64,000 bases of DNA, taken from assembly GCF_000495435.3 (NCBI RefSeq), contig NZ_AXUN02000090.1, positions 1 to 64,000 of the forward strand, given 5' to 3'. The notes beneath the pieces are model-generated. The model was not told the DNA's origin. It ran no database searches and worked only from the letters and a program-made list of their open reading frames with translations. Shown in pieces: positions 43,196-52,564 of the stretch (within the stretch, counting starts at the first letter, position 1; each line of letters opens with the position of its first letter). The position numbers and the translations under genes are program-made. The stretch is from Youngiibacter fragilis 232.1. GTDB taxonomy: Bacteria; Bacillota; Clostridia; Clostridiales; Clostridiaceae.

Positions 43196-44647
43196 CTATA
43201 CTGAATATACGCTGGCGTGTGTGTCTCCGCCTTCTCCCGACCAGTCATAGTGGAAGAATTCTCCCCTGTTTCTGTCAAGCCTCTCGAACATGTGCGCTCC
43301 AAAATAATCCCTCTGTGCCTGAAGAAGGTTAGCCGGCAGCCTGTCAGTGTGGTAGCCGTCATAATATGAGAGTGCCGAGCTCATCGCAGGAAGCGAGATC
43401 CCGTTCCTGACTCCAAGTATGACAGCATCCCTCAGGCCTTTGGAAGCATCATTAAGCGTCTCGTTGAAGAAGCTGTCCATCATCAGGTTTGAAAGTTCCG
43501 GGTTGTTGTCATATGCCTTCCTTATGTCATCAAGGAATGCCGACCTTATTATGCAGCCACCTCTCCAGATGGTAGCGATCTCTCCAAGGTTCAGGTCCCA
43601 CTTCCTGGATTCTGATGCGCTCGCAAGAAGTGAAAAGCCCTGTGCATAGGATATTATCTTGGCAGCATAAAGCGCCTTGCCAAGGTTCTCCACTATTTCA
43701 GCCTTGTCACCTTCAAAAGACTTCTCAATGTATGGAACCATCCTTGATGCCACTACCCTCTGGTCCTTCATCGAAGAGAGCACCCTCGCGTATACCGCTT
43801 CAGTTATAAGGGATAGCGGTTCTCCCTCGTCCAGTGCAGATATCACAGCCCACTTTCCCGTACCCTTCTGCATCGCAGTGTCAAGGATCTTTTCAACAAG
43901 CGGCTCGCCGTCGGTGTCCCTGGTCCTCAGTATGTCCCTTGTTATCTCAACCAGGTAGCTCTTCAGCACCCCGTCGTTCCACTTCTCGAATATGTCGCCC
44001 ATCTCGTTGTAGGTGAGCTTCAGGACATCCCTCATTATCGCATATACTTCAGTAATAAGCTGCATGTCTCCATATTCTATGCCATTATGAATTGTCTTGA
44101 CATAATGCCCGGCTCCTCCAAATCCTATCCATGCAGTGCAGGGCTCATCATTCTCGCCTGCCTTTGCTGATACTGCCCTGAAGATATCCCTTATGCTTTC
44201 CCAGGCTTCCTTGGCACCTCCAGGCATCAGCGACGGGCCGTAAAGGGCTCCGAGCTCTCCACCCGACACTCCTGAACCAACGAAGTATATCCCCTTCTCA
44301 TAGAGATACTTGTACCTTCTCTCGGAGTCCTCGAAGTTGGAGTTACCTCCATCTATTATTATGTCTCCCTCATCCACGAAAGGAATGAGCTGCTCTATAG
44401 TTGAGTCCACAGTCGAACCAGCCTTGATCATCAGCATGATCTTCCTAGGTTTTGAAAGTGAGTTCACGAACTCCTCGACTGACATTGCAGGAACAAAATT
44501 CCTGCCCTTGCCAAGACCCTCCATGAAATCTGATATTACACTTGATGTCCTGTTGTAGATGGCAACCCTGTATCCTTTTGACTCCATGTTCCTTGCGAGA
44601 TTTTCTCCCATTACCCTGAAGCCAAGTATGCCGATATCTGCCTGCAT
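43196..44647 (-). CDS. gnd: 6-phosphogluconate dehydrogenase, decarboxylating
   Basis: This 483-residue enzyme oxidises 6-phosphogluconate to ribulose 5-phosphate, CO2 and NAD(P)H in the pentose phosphate pathway. It has the N-terminal Rossmann GFRVMGENLARNM, substrate loop GVSGGELGALYGPSLMPGG and catalytic Lys in GAGHYVKTIHNGIEYGDMQLI. The length is that of the long dimeric form. It is monocistronic with GGAGGAATGGA upstream and an intrinsic terminator after it. Confidence 0.93.
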   Translation of the reverse strand: MQADIGILGFRVMGENLARNMESKGYRVAIYNRTSSVISDFMEGLGKGRNFVPAMSVEEFVNSLSKPRKIMLMIKAGSTVDSTIEQLIPFVDEGDIIIDGGNSNFEDSERRYKYLYEKGIYFVGSGVSGGELGALYGPSLMPGGAKEAWESIRDIFRAVSAKAGENDEPCTAWIGFGGAGHYVKTIHNGIEYGDMQLITEVYAIMRDVLKLTYNEMGDIFEKWNDGVLKSYLVEITRDILRTRDTDGEPLVEKILDTAMQKGTGKWAVISALDEGEPLSLITEAVYARVLSSMKDQRVVASRMVPYIEKSFEGDKAEIVENLGKALYAAKIISYAQGFSLLASASESRKWDLNLGEIATIWRGGCIIRSAFLDDIRKAYDNNPELSNLMMDSFFNETLNDASKGLRDAVILGVRNGISLPAMSSALSYYDGYHTDRLPANLLQAQRDYFGAHMFERLDRNRGEFFHYDWSGEGGDTHASVYSV

Positions 44648-44835
44648 ATTCCATTCCTCCTGTTTTTACGATAAATCCACCTTGATTATACCCCAAAAGG
44701 ATATCAAAAAAAGGCTTATAGACAGATGTTAACAATTTTTCTCCAAAAATTCATCACTTTAAGGAAAATATTTCCACAAACCTGTAAAAAAAGCACTTCC
44801 TATGGAAGCGCCAATAAAAACCAATTCCTAACCTA

Positions 44836-45450
44836 TTATTTCTTTCTTATGAAAAGACCCTTCTCAAGTATAGACATTACCTGGTCAACTACCGCATCCA
44901 GATCGACTTCCTCCTCATCCTGGAACATGACATATTTGAGCCCCAGGAATGTGGATACCCCCATCAGCACATACGACATCACTGATGTGTCAAGGTCTCT
45001 CGCTTCGCCATTTGCCTTGGCCTCATCAAGGCCCTTCCCGTACCTTCTTCCGAACTCCTCGTAGTAGTCCATGAACAGCCCCTTATCGATATATAGGGAT
45101 TCCCAGATGATATTGTAGGCATGCTTGTTGGCCCTTACGAATTCCAGATATGACTTGAGTCCCTTGCGTTCCATCTCCATCCTCGAATCGCCCTCGACAA
45201 TGTTTGAGGCGATCGCCTTCCTGATGTCGTGGTTGTACCCGAGAAGCAGATACCTGTATAGGCTGAACTTATCCTTGAAGTATATGTAGAAGGTCCCCAG
45301 CGCAACATCGGCTTCGCTGGTAATGTCAGTGATCGATGTGTTGTGATACCCCTTCTCATAAAAAAGGTTCTCAGCGGATTCAAGTATCCTGTCCATAGTT
45401 GCCTGACCACGTTTTGTCTTCGGTTTCTTTATAACATCACTCAAAGCCAT
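44836..45450 (-). CDS. TetR/AcrR family transcriptional regulator
   Basis: This 204-residue regulator has a clear N-terminal helix-turn-helix (SITDITSEADVALGTFYIYF, then KDKFSLYRYL) and a TetR C-terminal ligand domain with a Tyr/Phe-rich pocket. It follows a KAS III-like gene on the same strand but has its own sigmaA promoter in the gap. Given the fatty-acyl neighbours (KAS III, MaoC, acyl-CoA dehydrogenase), an acyl-CoA-responsive repressor is plausible. Its target is not evident from sequence alone. Confidence 0.87.
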   Translation of the reverse strand: MALSDVIKKPKTKRGQATMDRILESAENLFYEKGYHNTSITDITSEADVALGTFYIYFKDKFSLYRYLLLGYNHDIRKAIASNIVEGDSRMEMERKGLKSYLEFVRANKHAYNIIWESLYIDKGLFMDYYEEFGRRYGKGLDEAKANGEARDLDTSVMSYVLMGVSTFLGLKYVMFQDEEEVDLDAVVDQVMSILEKGLFIRKK

Positions 45451-45508
45451 ACCTCATTCCAAATCAAGATTTTCATCATTCTGTCAGGTCAAAGTCGTCC
45501 CTACATAC

Positions 45509-45537
45509 ATTCTATTGATGCATCGGTTCCCTGTCAA
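45509..45537 (-). promoter_or_regulatory. SigmaA promoter of the TetR gene
   Basis: On the minus strand TTGACA and TAGAAT are separated by exactly 17 bp, about 60 bp upstream of the start codon at 45450. Confidence 0.75.
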
Positions 45538-45564
45538 AGTTTTTCCATTCCTTTGACTCTGAAA

Positions 45565-46608
45565 TCACTCAGACAGCTTATCCTTACCCCACCTTATTAT
45601 ATTGGCAGCCCAGGCGTATCCTATCCCGGCAGCGACCATGGCAACTACCGTGCCCTCCTTTACCTTGCCTGACTCAAGCGCCATATGGAGTGACAGAATC
45701 TGGTCTATCTGACCCATATGCCCGTAGTCCTCAAGGTAAGTGGTCTGGCCTTCACACATTCCAAGCTCCCTTAGCATATTCAGGTGCTCTGACCTTTTGA
45801 TATGGAGTATGGCAAGGTATCCGATGTCCGCCCTTGTAAGGGATGACTTCCTCAATGACTCATCGATGCACTTTAGCCAGTTACTCATAGAAGCTTCCTT
45901 CAGCCTTGACTTCATCTTTATTGGTTCAAGCACCCTGAGGCTTTTCCTTGATTCCTCCAAATTTCCTATTGTGACTGGTTTCTCAGTACCACCTATTTCA
46001 ACCCCCACACTCCTTGAAAGGCTGCCGTCAGATATGATGTGGGATCCGAGCAACAGGTTCCTGCCAAGACCCTTTTTGAGAAGGATTGCTCCTCCCCCCG
46101 CTGAAAGGTCGAACATCATCGAAACATCGTTGTCCGTGTAATCAATGAAATCACCGTTCCTGTAACCTCCAGCAATGAGCACCGTCTTAGCTTCATCATC
46201 TGCAATCAGCATGTCATGAGCGATCTTCATTGCAGTCACCGCGGTGCAGCACCTGTTCTGGATATCCACTCCCCAGGCATTCCATGCCCCTATCCTTTCC
46301 TGTATGTAAAGTGCAGTCGTTGTCAGCGGATACTCCTTCCATTCTTCACCGATTGAAATGATGATATCTATGCCCATGGGGTCAGTCCCCGTATTCTTAA
46401 GGCAATCCAGGGCTGCAAGGGCCCCCATTTCCTGTGTGCCATCCTCAGGTCCGTCGCCGGGCACGTATTTCCTCCTGATTCCAAGCTTCTCAATGACAGC
46501 AGCCTCGGTCCATCCACCCTTGGTAGCCTCAGCTATTCCCTTAGCTGTCACGATTCCCTCAGGAACATAGATCCCGGTACCCACGATTCCCACATTTTCC
46601 TTCATCAA
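45565..46608 (-). CDS. KAS III/FabH-like 3-oxoacyl synthase
   Basis: This 347-residue thiolase-fold condensing enzyme has the nucleophile Cys in QNRCCTAVTAM, a His in YLAILHIKRSEH and AAGIGYAWAANIIRWG at the end. FabH normally has Asn in the third catalytic position (GNTSA). Here the matching stretch reads YGHMGQIDQ, with His. Such a variant may use acyl donors or do chemistry other than the standard acetyl-CoA plus malonyl-ACP condensation. No acyl carrier protein or other fatty-acid synthesis genes are adjacent. GGAGGTGACTTG precedes the start. Confidence 0.8.
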   Translation of the reverse strand: MMKENVGIVGTGIYVPEGIVTAKGIAEATKGGWTEAAVIEKLGIRRKYVPGDGPEDGTQEMGALAALDCLKNTGTDPMGIDIIISIGEEWKEYPLTTTALYIQERIGAWNAWGVDIQNRCCTAVTAMKIAHDMLIADDEAKTVLIAGGYRNGDFIDYTDNDVSMMFDLSAGGGAILLKKGLGRNLLLGSHIISDGSLSRSVGVEIGGTEKPVTIGNLEESRKSLRVLEPIKMKSRLKEASMSNWLKCIDESLRKSSLTRADIGYLAILHIKRSEHLNMLRELGMCEGQTTYLEDYGHMGQIDQILSLHMALESGKVKEGTVVAMVAAGIGYAWAANIIRWGKDKLSE

Positions 46609-47151
46609 GTCACCTCCAGAACTTCAGCCAGCTTACTTTTTGCTTCTTTGTTATAGTCTACCATTTTATTGGCGGCCAATCGAATGGAAAATGCAGCCCC
46701 ATTACAATTCAGTCAATATTTTAACAATGTAAAGCTTTTATGACAGAAACCTAAACCTTCAAGGATCTTATTCCGCAAGAACTGGATGCGAGGAACATGA
46801 AATCAAGCAAACCCGTCAAAACATGATATTACCTTCATGTTTTTATGATTCCTTGAATTTTCATTGGAATACACCTCTATTCATTGCCTATCCACTAATA
46901 TTTTAACGATAATTTTGCATTTATGTCTTTTGCGCTATTTTCATATTCTTAAGCTGGCGGACCTTGCAGTGAGTCCGCTTATGAATCAACTATAATTCCA
47001 TAAATTTTCCAGCATCAAATCACTCTTTTTTGAATAAATAAATATTTAACAATTTTCTATTGCAAAACTGAATAACTCTGGATATAATGAACTCAATATG
47101 AAAGATCATTCATGTTTAGTGGAGCGTCTTATCAAATTATGGAGGGAAGAA
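46609..47151. other. Divergent intergenic region between KAS III-like and MaoC genes
   Basis: About 540 bp, AT-rich, with no credible gene. It contains a possible TTGGCC/TATAAC promoter for the KAS III gene (about 46650-46690, minus), a GCGGAC...GTCCGC hairpin at 46957-46978 and the sigmaA promoter of the MaoC operon at 47060-47088. Confidence 0.5.
47060..47088 (+). promoter_or_regulatory. SigmaA promoter of the MaoC/acyl-CoA dehydrogenase/ETF operon
   Basis: TTGCAA (47060-47065) and TATAAT (47083-47088) are separated by 17 bp. Transcription would start near 47095, which fits a start codon at 47152. Confidence 0.75.
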
Positions 47152-47568
47152 ATGAAAGGTTTGACAGTGAACGAAATCAAGGTCGGTGACACCGCCTCAT
47201 ATCAGAGGACAGTAACAGAAGCTGACGTGGCTATGTTCGGAGGAATATCCGGAGACCTCAACCCGGCACATTTCAACGAAGAATACGCCAAGGAGACCAT
47301 ATTCAAAGGCAGGATAGTGCATGGCATGCTTACCGCATCCTATTTCTCGACAGTGTTCGGAACCTACCTTCCAGGACCGGGAACCATATACCTTGCCCAG
47401 GACCTGAAGTTCCTTAAGCCGGTAAGATTCCACGACACGATCAAAGCCGTCGTCACAGCTACTGAAATCAACGCAGAGAAGAACAAGGTCACTTTCGAGA
47501 CAGTCGCATACAATCAGAACGGCGATGTCGTGGTAAAGGGCTGTGCAACTCTCATGCCGCCAAGATAG
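47152..47568 (+). CDS. MaoC-type (R)-specific enoyl-CoA hydratase
   Basis: This 138-residue hot-dog-fold hydratase has the catalytic hydratase-2 motif SGDLNPAHFNEEYA (Asp and His) and GRIVHGMLTASYFS. It hydrates short trans-2-enoyl-CoA to (R)-3-hydroxyacyl-CoA. The start is ATG 47152 behind GGAGGG; an upstream in-frame ATG at 47098 lies almost on the predicted transcription start. It is the first gene of a four-gene operon with acyl-CoA dehydrogenase and ETF. Confidence 0.88.
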   Translation: MKGLTVNEIKVGDTASYQRTVTEADVAMFGGISGDLNPAHFNEEYAKETIFKGRIVHGMLTASYFSTVFGTYLPGPGTIYLAQDLKFLKPVRFHDTIKAVVTATEINAEKNKVTFETVAYNQNGDVVVKGCATLMPPR

Positions 47569-47578
47569 GAGAGATAAG

Positions 47579-48718
47579 ATGGATTTTTTACTTAATGAAA
47601 AGCAAAAGATGATGCAGAAACTGTTCAGGGACTTCGCGATCAATGAAGTGAAGCCTCTGGCCCACGACATTGACGAGGAAGAGAGGTTCCCGGTTGAAAC
47701 CGTCGAGAAGATGGCTGAGATAGGCATGCTTGGAATCCCATTCTCATCGGAGTACGGCGGATGCGACGGGGACAACCTTTCGTACGCAATAGCCGTAGAA
47801 GAGATGTCCAGGGTGTGCGGAACCACAGGAGTAATACTCTCAGCACACACATCCCTTGGCGCGAGCCCGATCTCCGCCTTCGGAACACCTGCCCAGAAGG
47901 AGAAATACCTGAGACCCCTCCTGTCGGGAGAAAAGCTTGGAGCCTTCGGACTTACCGAGCCAAATGCAGGATCTGATTCAGCAATGCAGGAATCAAAGGC
48001 TGTGCTTGACGGCGACCACTACATCCTGAATGGATCGAAGATATTCATAACGAACGGTGGCTACGCTGACATATACATAGTCTTCGCAATGACTGACAAG
48101 GCAAAGGGAACCAAGGGAATTTCAGCCTTCATAGTTGAAAAGGACATGCCAGGCTTCAGCATCGGAAAGAAGGAGCTTAAGCTTGGAATAAGGGGAAGCT
48201 CGACAACAGAGCTCATATTCAAGGATGTCAGGGTTCCTGCTGAGAATCTCCTCGGAAAGGAAGGCATGGGCTTCAAGATAGCCATGCAGACACTTGACGG
48301 AGGAAGGATAGGAATAGCTGCACAGGCTCTAGGCATTGCCCAGGGAGCGATTGACGAGGCGGTAGAGTACGTCAAGCAGAGGAAGCAGTTCGGAAAGCCA
48401 ATATCCGCATTCCAGAACACACAGTTCGCACTTGCTGACCTTCAGACCGAAACTGATGCGGCAAGGCTCCTTACCTATAGGGCGGCATTCCTCAAGGATG
48501 CGGGACTCCCCTATTCAAAGGAAGCTGCAATGGCAAAGCTCTATGCTTCAGAGACAGCTTCAAGGGTAACAAACAAGGCTATCCAGCTCCTTGGCGGATA
48601 TGGCTACACAAGAGAGTATCCTATAGAGAGAATGTACAGGGATGCTAAGATTACCGAAATATACGAAGGCACTTCTGAAGTCCAGAGAATGGTCATCTCT
48701 GCCTTCATTCTGAAATAG
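47579..48718 (+). CDS. bcd: Acyl-CoA dehydrogenase (butyryl-CoA dehydrogenase type), second copy
   Basis: This 379-residue FAD enzyme is colinear with the one at 21653-22786. It shows FGLTEPNAGSDSAM, NGSKIFITNGG, QFGKPISAFQNTQFA and the catalytic-base stretch YRDAKITEIYEGTSEVQ. It starts at ATG 47579, 11 bp after the MaoC stop. EtfB and EtfA follow, the standard clostridial butyryl-CoA dehydrogenase/ETF arrangement. The sigmaA promoter suggests steady expression, in contrast to the sigma54-driven paralogue. Confidence 0.92.
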   Translation: MDFLLNEKQKMMQKLFRDFAINEVKPLAHDIDEEERFPVETVEKMAEIGMLGIPFSSEYGGCDGDNLSYAIAVEEMSRVCGTTGVILSAHTSLGASPISAFGTPAQKEKYLRPLLSGEKLGAFGLTEPNAGSDSAMQESKAVLDGDHYILNGSKIFITNGGYADIYIVFAMTDKAKGTKGISAFIVEKDMPGFSIGKKELKLGIRGSSTTELIFKDVRVPAENLLGKEGMGFKIAMQTLDGGRIGIAAQALGIAQGAIDEAVEYVKQRKQFGKPISAFQNTQFALADLQTETDAARLLTYRAAFLKDAGLPYSKEAAMAKLYASETASRVTNKAIQLLGGYGYTREYPIERMYRDAKITEIYEGTSEVQRMVISAFILK

Positions 48719-48732
48719 GACGGGTGAATAAT

Positions 48733-49521
48733 ATGAATATAATTGTTTTGCTTAAGCAGGTACCAGATACCACAGAGATGAAGGTCGACAAGGAGACAGG
48801 AACACTCATAAGGGCAGGCGTGCCGACAATAACCAACCCGGACGACCTTGCAGGCTTCGAGGCCGCATTAAGGCTCAAGGACAAGATGGGTGCAAAGGTG
48901 ACAGCGGTCACCATGGGGCCTCCGCAGGCTGAATCCATGCTCAGGGAGCTATATGCGATGGGAGCTGATGATGCTGTACTCATAACCGACGCGAAGTTCG
49001 GCGGTGCTGATACATGGGCAACATCCAACACACTTACTGCCGTTCTCAAGAACATGAGCTATGACCTGATCATCGCAGGACGACAGGCAATCGACGGAGA
49101 CACCGCACAGGTGGGACCGCAGACCGCTGAAAAGCTGGGGATCCCTCAGATAACCTATGTTGAAGATATCATCGGAGTGAATGACGGATACATCACTGTC
49201 AAGAAATCACTTGAGGACACCTATGAGGTCCTCGAAGCGAAGCTTCCAGTCCTTATAACCACGTTGAGCACCATAGCGAAGCCAAGGTACATGAGGGTAA
49301 GAGGAATCTCTGACTGCTTCAAGAAGGAGATCAAAAGGATCACGTTCAATGATATTGAAATAGACCCTGCGATAATAGGACTGAAGGGTTCACCTACAAA
49401 GGTCAGGAAGACCTTCACGAAGGAAGTCGGGACCACATCACAGATGTTCACACTGAACGCTGAAGATTCAGCGAAGAAGATTGCTGAGCTCCTCTTTGAG
49501 AAGCAGTACATACTGAAGTAA
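48733..49521 (+). CDS. etfB: Electron transfer flavoprotein beta subunit, second copy
   Basis: This 262-residue EtfB starts MNIIVLLKQVPDTTEMKVD at ATG 48733, using GGTGA just upstream; GTG 48724 lies inside that site. It has GTLIRAGVPTITNPDD and IAGRQAIDGDTAQVGPQ. It is paralogous to the subunit at 22804-23589 and shares the features of ETFs that pair with clostridial butyryl-CoA dehydrogenases. Confidence 0.93.
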   Translation: MNIIVLLKQVPDTTEMKVDKETGTLIRAGVPTITNPDDLAGFEAALRLKDKMGAKVTAVTMGPPQAESMLRELYAMGADDAVLITDAKFGGADTWATSNTLTAVLKNMSYDLIIAGRQAIDGDTAQVGPQTAEKLGIPQITYVEDIIGVNDGYITVKKSLEDTYEVLEAKLPVLITTLSTIAKPRYMRVRGISDCFKKEIKRITFNDIEIDPAIIGLKGSPTKVRKTFTKEVGTTSQMFTLNAEDSAKKIAELLFEKQYILK

Positions 49522-49530
49522 GGAGACGAT

Positions 49531-50571
49531 ATGATGAATATTAAGGAATACAAGGACATATACGTCTTTTGCGAGATAAGGGACGGCAAGATCCATGACG
49601 CTTCCCTTGAACTCCTCGGAGAGGCAAACAAGCTGGTATCGGGCAGGCCGAACCTTGACTACAAGGTCGTCGGAGCAGTTATAGGCAACGTTTCTGATGA
49701 AGCTCTTGAACAGGCAGGACACCACGGCGCATGGAAGGTAATGAACTTCAGGAATGAAGGTATAACCCACTACAGCACTGAAATATACACGACTCTCCTG
49801 TCAAGGATGATTGACGAATCAAAGCCTGACATCCTCCTCATCCCAGCAACGGTTCTCGGAAGGGACCTTGCCCCGAGGCTTGCAGCAAGATGCGACACAG
49901 GACTTACAGCAGATGCCACGAAGCTTGAATTCGACCCGGAGAACGAGAACAGTTCCCTCCTTTATGTCACAAGACCGGCATTCGGTGGAAACCTGTTCGG
50001 CACAATCGTATGCGAGAACACCAGGCCACAGATGACTACAATAAGACCTGGAGTCATGGAGCCACTCAAGTCCGATGCTGCAAGAGAATTCACTGTTGAA
50101 AAGAAGGACGTTGAGATCTCCGGTATAAAGGAACTTGTGAAGGTGCTCGAAGTAATACCAAAGCCCCACAAAGGCGTTGATATAGCAAAGGCAGACCTCA
50201 TAATATCCGGAGGAAGAGGAATCGGAGACAACTTCAAGATACTCAGGGAGGTTGCTGACAAGATCGGCGCTGAAGTCGGAGCATCAAGGGCCGTTGTCGA
50301 TGCAGGAATCATGGAGAAGGATGTCCAGGTAGGACAGACAGGAAAGACAGTAAGGCCTAAGGTATACATCGCCTGCGGAATATCAGGAGCAGTACAGCAC
50401 GTGGCAGGTATGGAGAAATCTGACTTCATAATAGCCATAAACAAGGATCCCGGAGCTCCCATCTTCAAGACCGCCAACATCGGCATACTTGGAGATGCAC
50501 TGGAAATCCTTCCACTCCTCGCTGAAGAGATTGAAAGGATAAGACAAGAGGTCAAGAAAGAGAACGCTTAA
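49531..50571 (+). CDS. etfA: Electron transfer flavoprotein alpha subunit, second copy
   Basis: This 346-residue EtfA has the FAD-binding C-terminal blocks ISGGRGIGDNFKILREV, GASRAVVDAGIM, VQVGQTGKTVRPKVYIACGI and SGAVQHVAGM, then AINKDPGAPIF. It ends the operon, and a hairpin with an 11-bp stem lies 45 bp downstream. Confidence 0.93.
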   Translation: MMNIKEYKDIYVFCEIRDGKIHDASLELLGEANKLVSGRPNLDYKVVGAVIGNVSDEALEQAGHHGAWKVMNFRNEGITHYSTEIYTTLLSRMIDESKPDILLIPATVLGRDLAPRLAARCDTGLTADATKLEFDPENENSSLLYVTRPAFGGNLFGTIVCENTRPQMTTIRPGVMEPLKSDAAREFTVEKKDVEISGIKELVKVLEVIPKPHKGVDIAKADLIISGGRGIGDNFKILREVADKIGAEVGASRAVVDAGIMEKDVQVGQTGKTVRPKVYIACGISGAVQHVAGMEKSDFIIAINKDPGAPIFKTANIGILGDALEILPLLAEEIERIRQEVKKENA

Positions 50572-50885
50572 GCCAAGATAAGCAGTCTGAAAAACTGCAC
50601 TGCCATACATTCCATGAAGCGAGAGAAAGTCATTTATGATATCTCTCGCTTCTATCATTAATATATCACAACAGAAAATCATCCCGTCAGTTCTCAGGGT
50701 AATGTTCTCTAAGCTTCAATAGATATCATTTGAATATGCCATATTGGTCTCATTTCAACTTGAACATGATCGTTGTAGTGTGGTTGACCCTCCATGTTTG
50801 ATTAACCGGACTAAATAAAGACTTAACATCGGAAAATCGCTTATTGATCAGTTTCATGATCTAGAGTGAGAGAACGCCTGAAATT
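50572..50885. other. Convergent intergenic region between etfA and the aldolase-like gene
   Basis: About 310 bp without a gene. It contains the etfA hairpin at 50616-50652 and part of the terminator hairpin of the next gene at its right end. Nothing else is recognisable. Confidence 0.5.
50616..50652 (+). terminator. Hairpin downstream of etfA (second ETF operon)
   Basis: GAAGCGAGAGA and TCTCTCGCTTC are perfect 11-bp arms with a 15-nt loop, followed by an AT-rich stretch. Confidence 0.65.
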
Positions 50886-50896
50886 TCAGGCGTTCT
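50871..50896 (-). terminator. Hairpin overlapping the end of the threonine-aldolase-like gene
   Basis: AGAACGCCTG-AAATTT-CAGGCGTTCT is a perfect 10-bp stem. The stop codon at 50886-50888 lies in it, as for the gene at 42141. Confidence 0.65.
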
Positions 50897-51947
50897 TTGC
50901 ATTCCATATTCTCATCATGTCACTAATGTCATCTGACAGGCTTCTTGCATCCTCTTCCCTTGTAGCCCAGCTGGTGCAGAACCTTACTGCGCTATGGCCT
51001 TCATCTGCCTTCTGCCAGAATGAGTAGGCATATTTCTCACCAAGCTTCTCAAGAACCTCATCAGGTAGTATCGGAAACTGCTGGTTTGTCGGAGTATCTA
51101 TGAGGAAACCGCAGCCGGCTTCCTTAAGTGCTTCCTTTATTATCGCCGCCATCCTGTTGGCATGGGCAGATATCCCGAAATAGAGTCCATCCTCGAACAG
51201 GGCAAGGAACTGTACACCAAGGAGCCTTCCCTTTGCAAGGAGTCCGCCCTTCTGCTTGATGATGTACCTGAAATCTTCCCTGATACGTTTATCCTTAATT
51301 ACAAGGGCTTCGCCAAACAAAGCGCCAACCTTGGTCCCACCGATATAGAAAGCATCGCAGCATTCCGTTATTGTCTTAAGGTCAAGGTCGTTCCCTTCAC
51401 AGGTGAGTCCATAGCCCAGCCTTGCACCATCCAAATAGAGATATAGTCCACATTCTCTGCAGACCTCGCTCAGCTCCTGAAGCTCCTTTTTACTGTAAAC
51501 AGTACCAAGCTCAGTAGGGTTTGAGATGTAGACAAGCTTTGGCTGAGCGATATGCTCATGGGTAACGTCGTTGACATGGGCAAGATGAACCTTCCTGACT
51601 GCCTCTGCCGTAATCTTGCCATCAGTAGACGGAAGCTCCATTACCTTATGTCCCGTTGATTCTATTGCGCCTGACTCGTGGGTGCTGATATGCCCTGAAG
51701 CGGCTGATACCGCGCACTGGTGTGGTCTTAGCGCAGCTGAGATAAGAGTCAGGTTGGTCTGTGTGCCGCCGACAAGGAAATGGACATCTATATCCTCTGT
51801 CCCGCACAGCACCTTTATGATATCTGCAGCCATTAGGCAATACTCATCCTCACCATACCCTGGCGTCTGGACCATATTGGTGTCAACCAGTCTATCAAGT
51901 ACAGATGGATGCGCACCTTCGCTGTAGTCATTGTTGAATCTGATCAT
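50886..51947 (-). CDS. ltaE: Low-specificity L-threonine aldolase-type PLP enzyme
   Basis: This 353-residue fold-type I PLP enzyme of the beta-eliminating lyase/threonine aldolase family cleaves L-threonine or allo-threonine to glycine and acetaldehyde. It has GGTQTNLTLISAAL near residue 60, the phosphate/PLP region with HESGAIE, YLDGARLGYGL with the cofactor Asp, and the Schiff-base Lys in FYIGGTKVGALFG. Length is typical. It is monocistronic and convergent with the ETF operon. Confidence 0.87.
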   Translation of the reverse strand: MIRFNNDYSEGAHPSVLDRLVDTNMVQTPGYGEDEYCLMAADIIKVLCGTEDIDVHFLVGGTQTNLTLISAALRPHQCAVSAASGHISTHESGAIESTGHKVMELPSTDGKITAEAVRKVHLAHVNDVTHEHIAQPKLVYISNPTELGTVYSKKELQELSEVCRECGLYLYLDGARLGYGLTCEGNDLDLKTITECCDAFYIGGTKVGALFGEALVIKDKRIREDFRYIIKQKGGLLAKGRLLGVQFLALFEDGLYFGISAHANRMAAIIKEALKEAGCGFLIDTPTNQQFPILPDEVLEKLGEKYAYSFWQKADEGHSAVRFCTSWATREEDARSLSDDISDMMRIWNAKNA

Positions 51948-52035
51948 GTCAATTCCCGCCTTTTCAAGCCCTTAGAGGGCATTCTTCTCAATTATGAACA
52001 TTATATCACCATATCCCTTCCCATTTCATCATGAT

Positions 52036-52064
52036 TTGACCTGATAAGCTGACTGTTTTATTAT
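52036..52064 (+). promoter_or_regulatory. SigmaA promoter of the thioesterase gene
   Basis: TTGACC (52036-52041) and TATTAT (52059-52064) are separated by 17 bp. Confidence 0.65.
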
Positions 52065-52126
52065 TATCCCTTATCAGCTACAATGTATTCATGTGCAATA
52101 TGAATAAAGCCCCGGAGGATGGAACT

Positions 52127-52558
52127 ATGGATAAGCTTATAAGATACGAACATGCAGCCCAGTACTACGAGACAGACATGATGGGAGTCATACACCACTC
52201 GAACTACATAAGGTGGTTCGAGGAAGCAAGGGTGGACCTTCTTGGTAAACTTGGAATGCCTTACAGGGATATGGAGGACCAGGGGCTGATCATTCCAGTC
52301 CTGTCAGCTTCAGCTGAGTACAAGTCCATGGTAAGGTATGGGGACACCGTATACATTACCCCGAAGCTTATAAGCCTGACACCGGTGAGGATGACCATGG
52401 AATATACTGTTACAGACAAGATTACTGGAGATATACGGACCATAGGCTCCACAAGCCACGCATTCCTCAACAGTAACCTGAAGCCAATTGCAATCAAGAA
52501 GACACACAGGGATATTTATGAGCTGCTGCTTGAAGCTGTCGGAAAGGACCTGTTCTGA
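52127..52558 (+). CDS. YbgC/4-hydroxybenzoyl-CoA-thioesterase-type acyl-CoA thioesterase
   Basis: This 143-residue hot-dog-fold thioesterase has the family signature YYETDMMGVIHHSNYIRWFEEAR at about residues 10-32, with the Asp that supports hydrolysis. It hydrolyses short or branched acyl-CoA esters. The start is ATG 52127, eight bases after GGAGG; earlier in-frame ATGs (52091, 52100) lie before this ribosome binding site. Confidence 0.87.
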   Translation: MDKLIRYEHAAQYYETDMMGVIHHSNYIRWFEEARVDLLGKLGMPYRDMEDQGLIIPVLSASAEYKSMVRYGDTVYITPKLISLTPVRMTMEYTVTDKITGDIRTIGSTSHAFLNSNLKPIAIKKTHRDIYELLLEAVGKDLF

Positions 52559-52564
52559 AAATTA

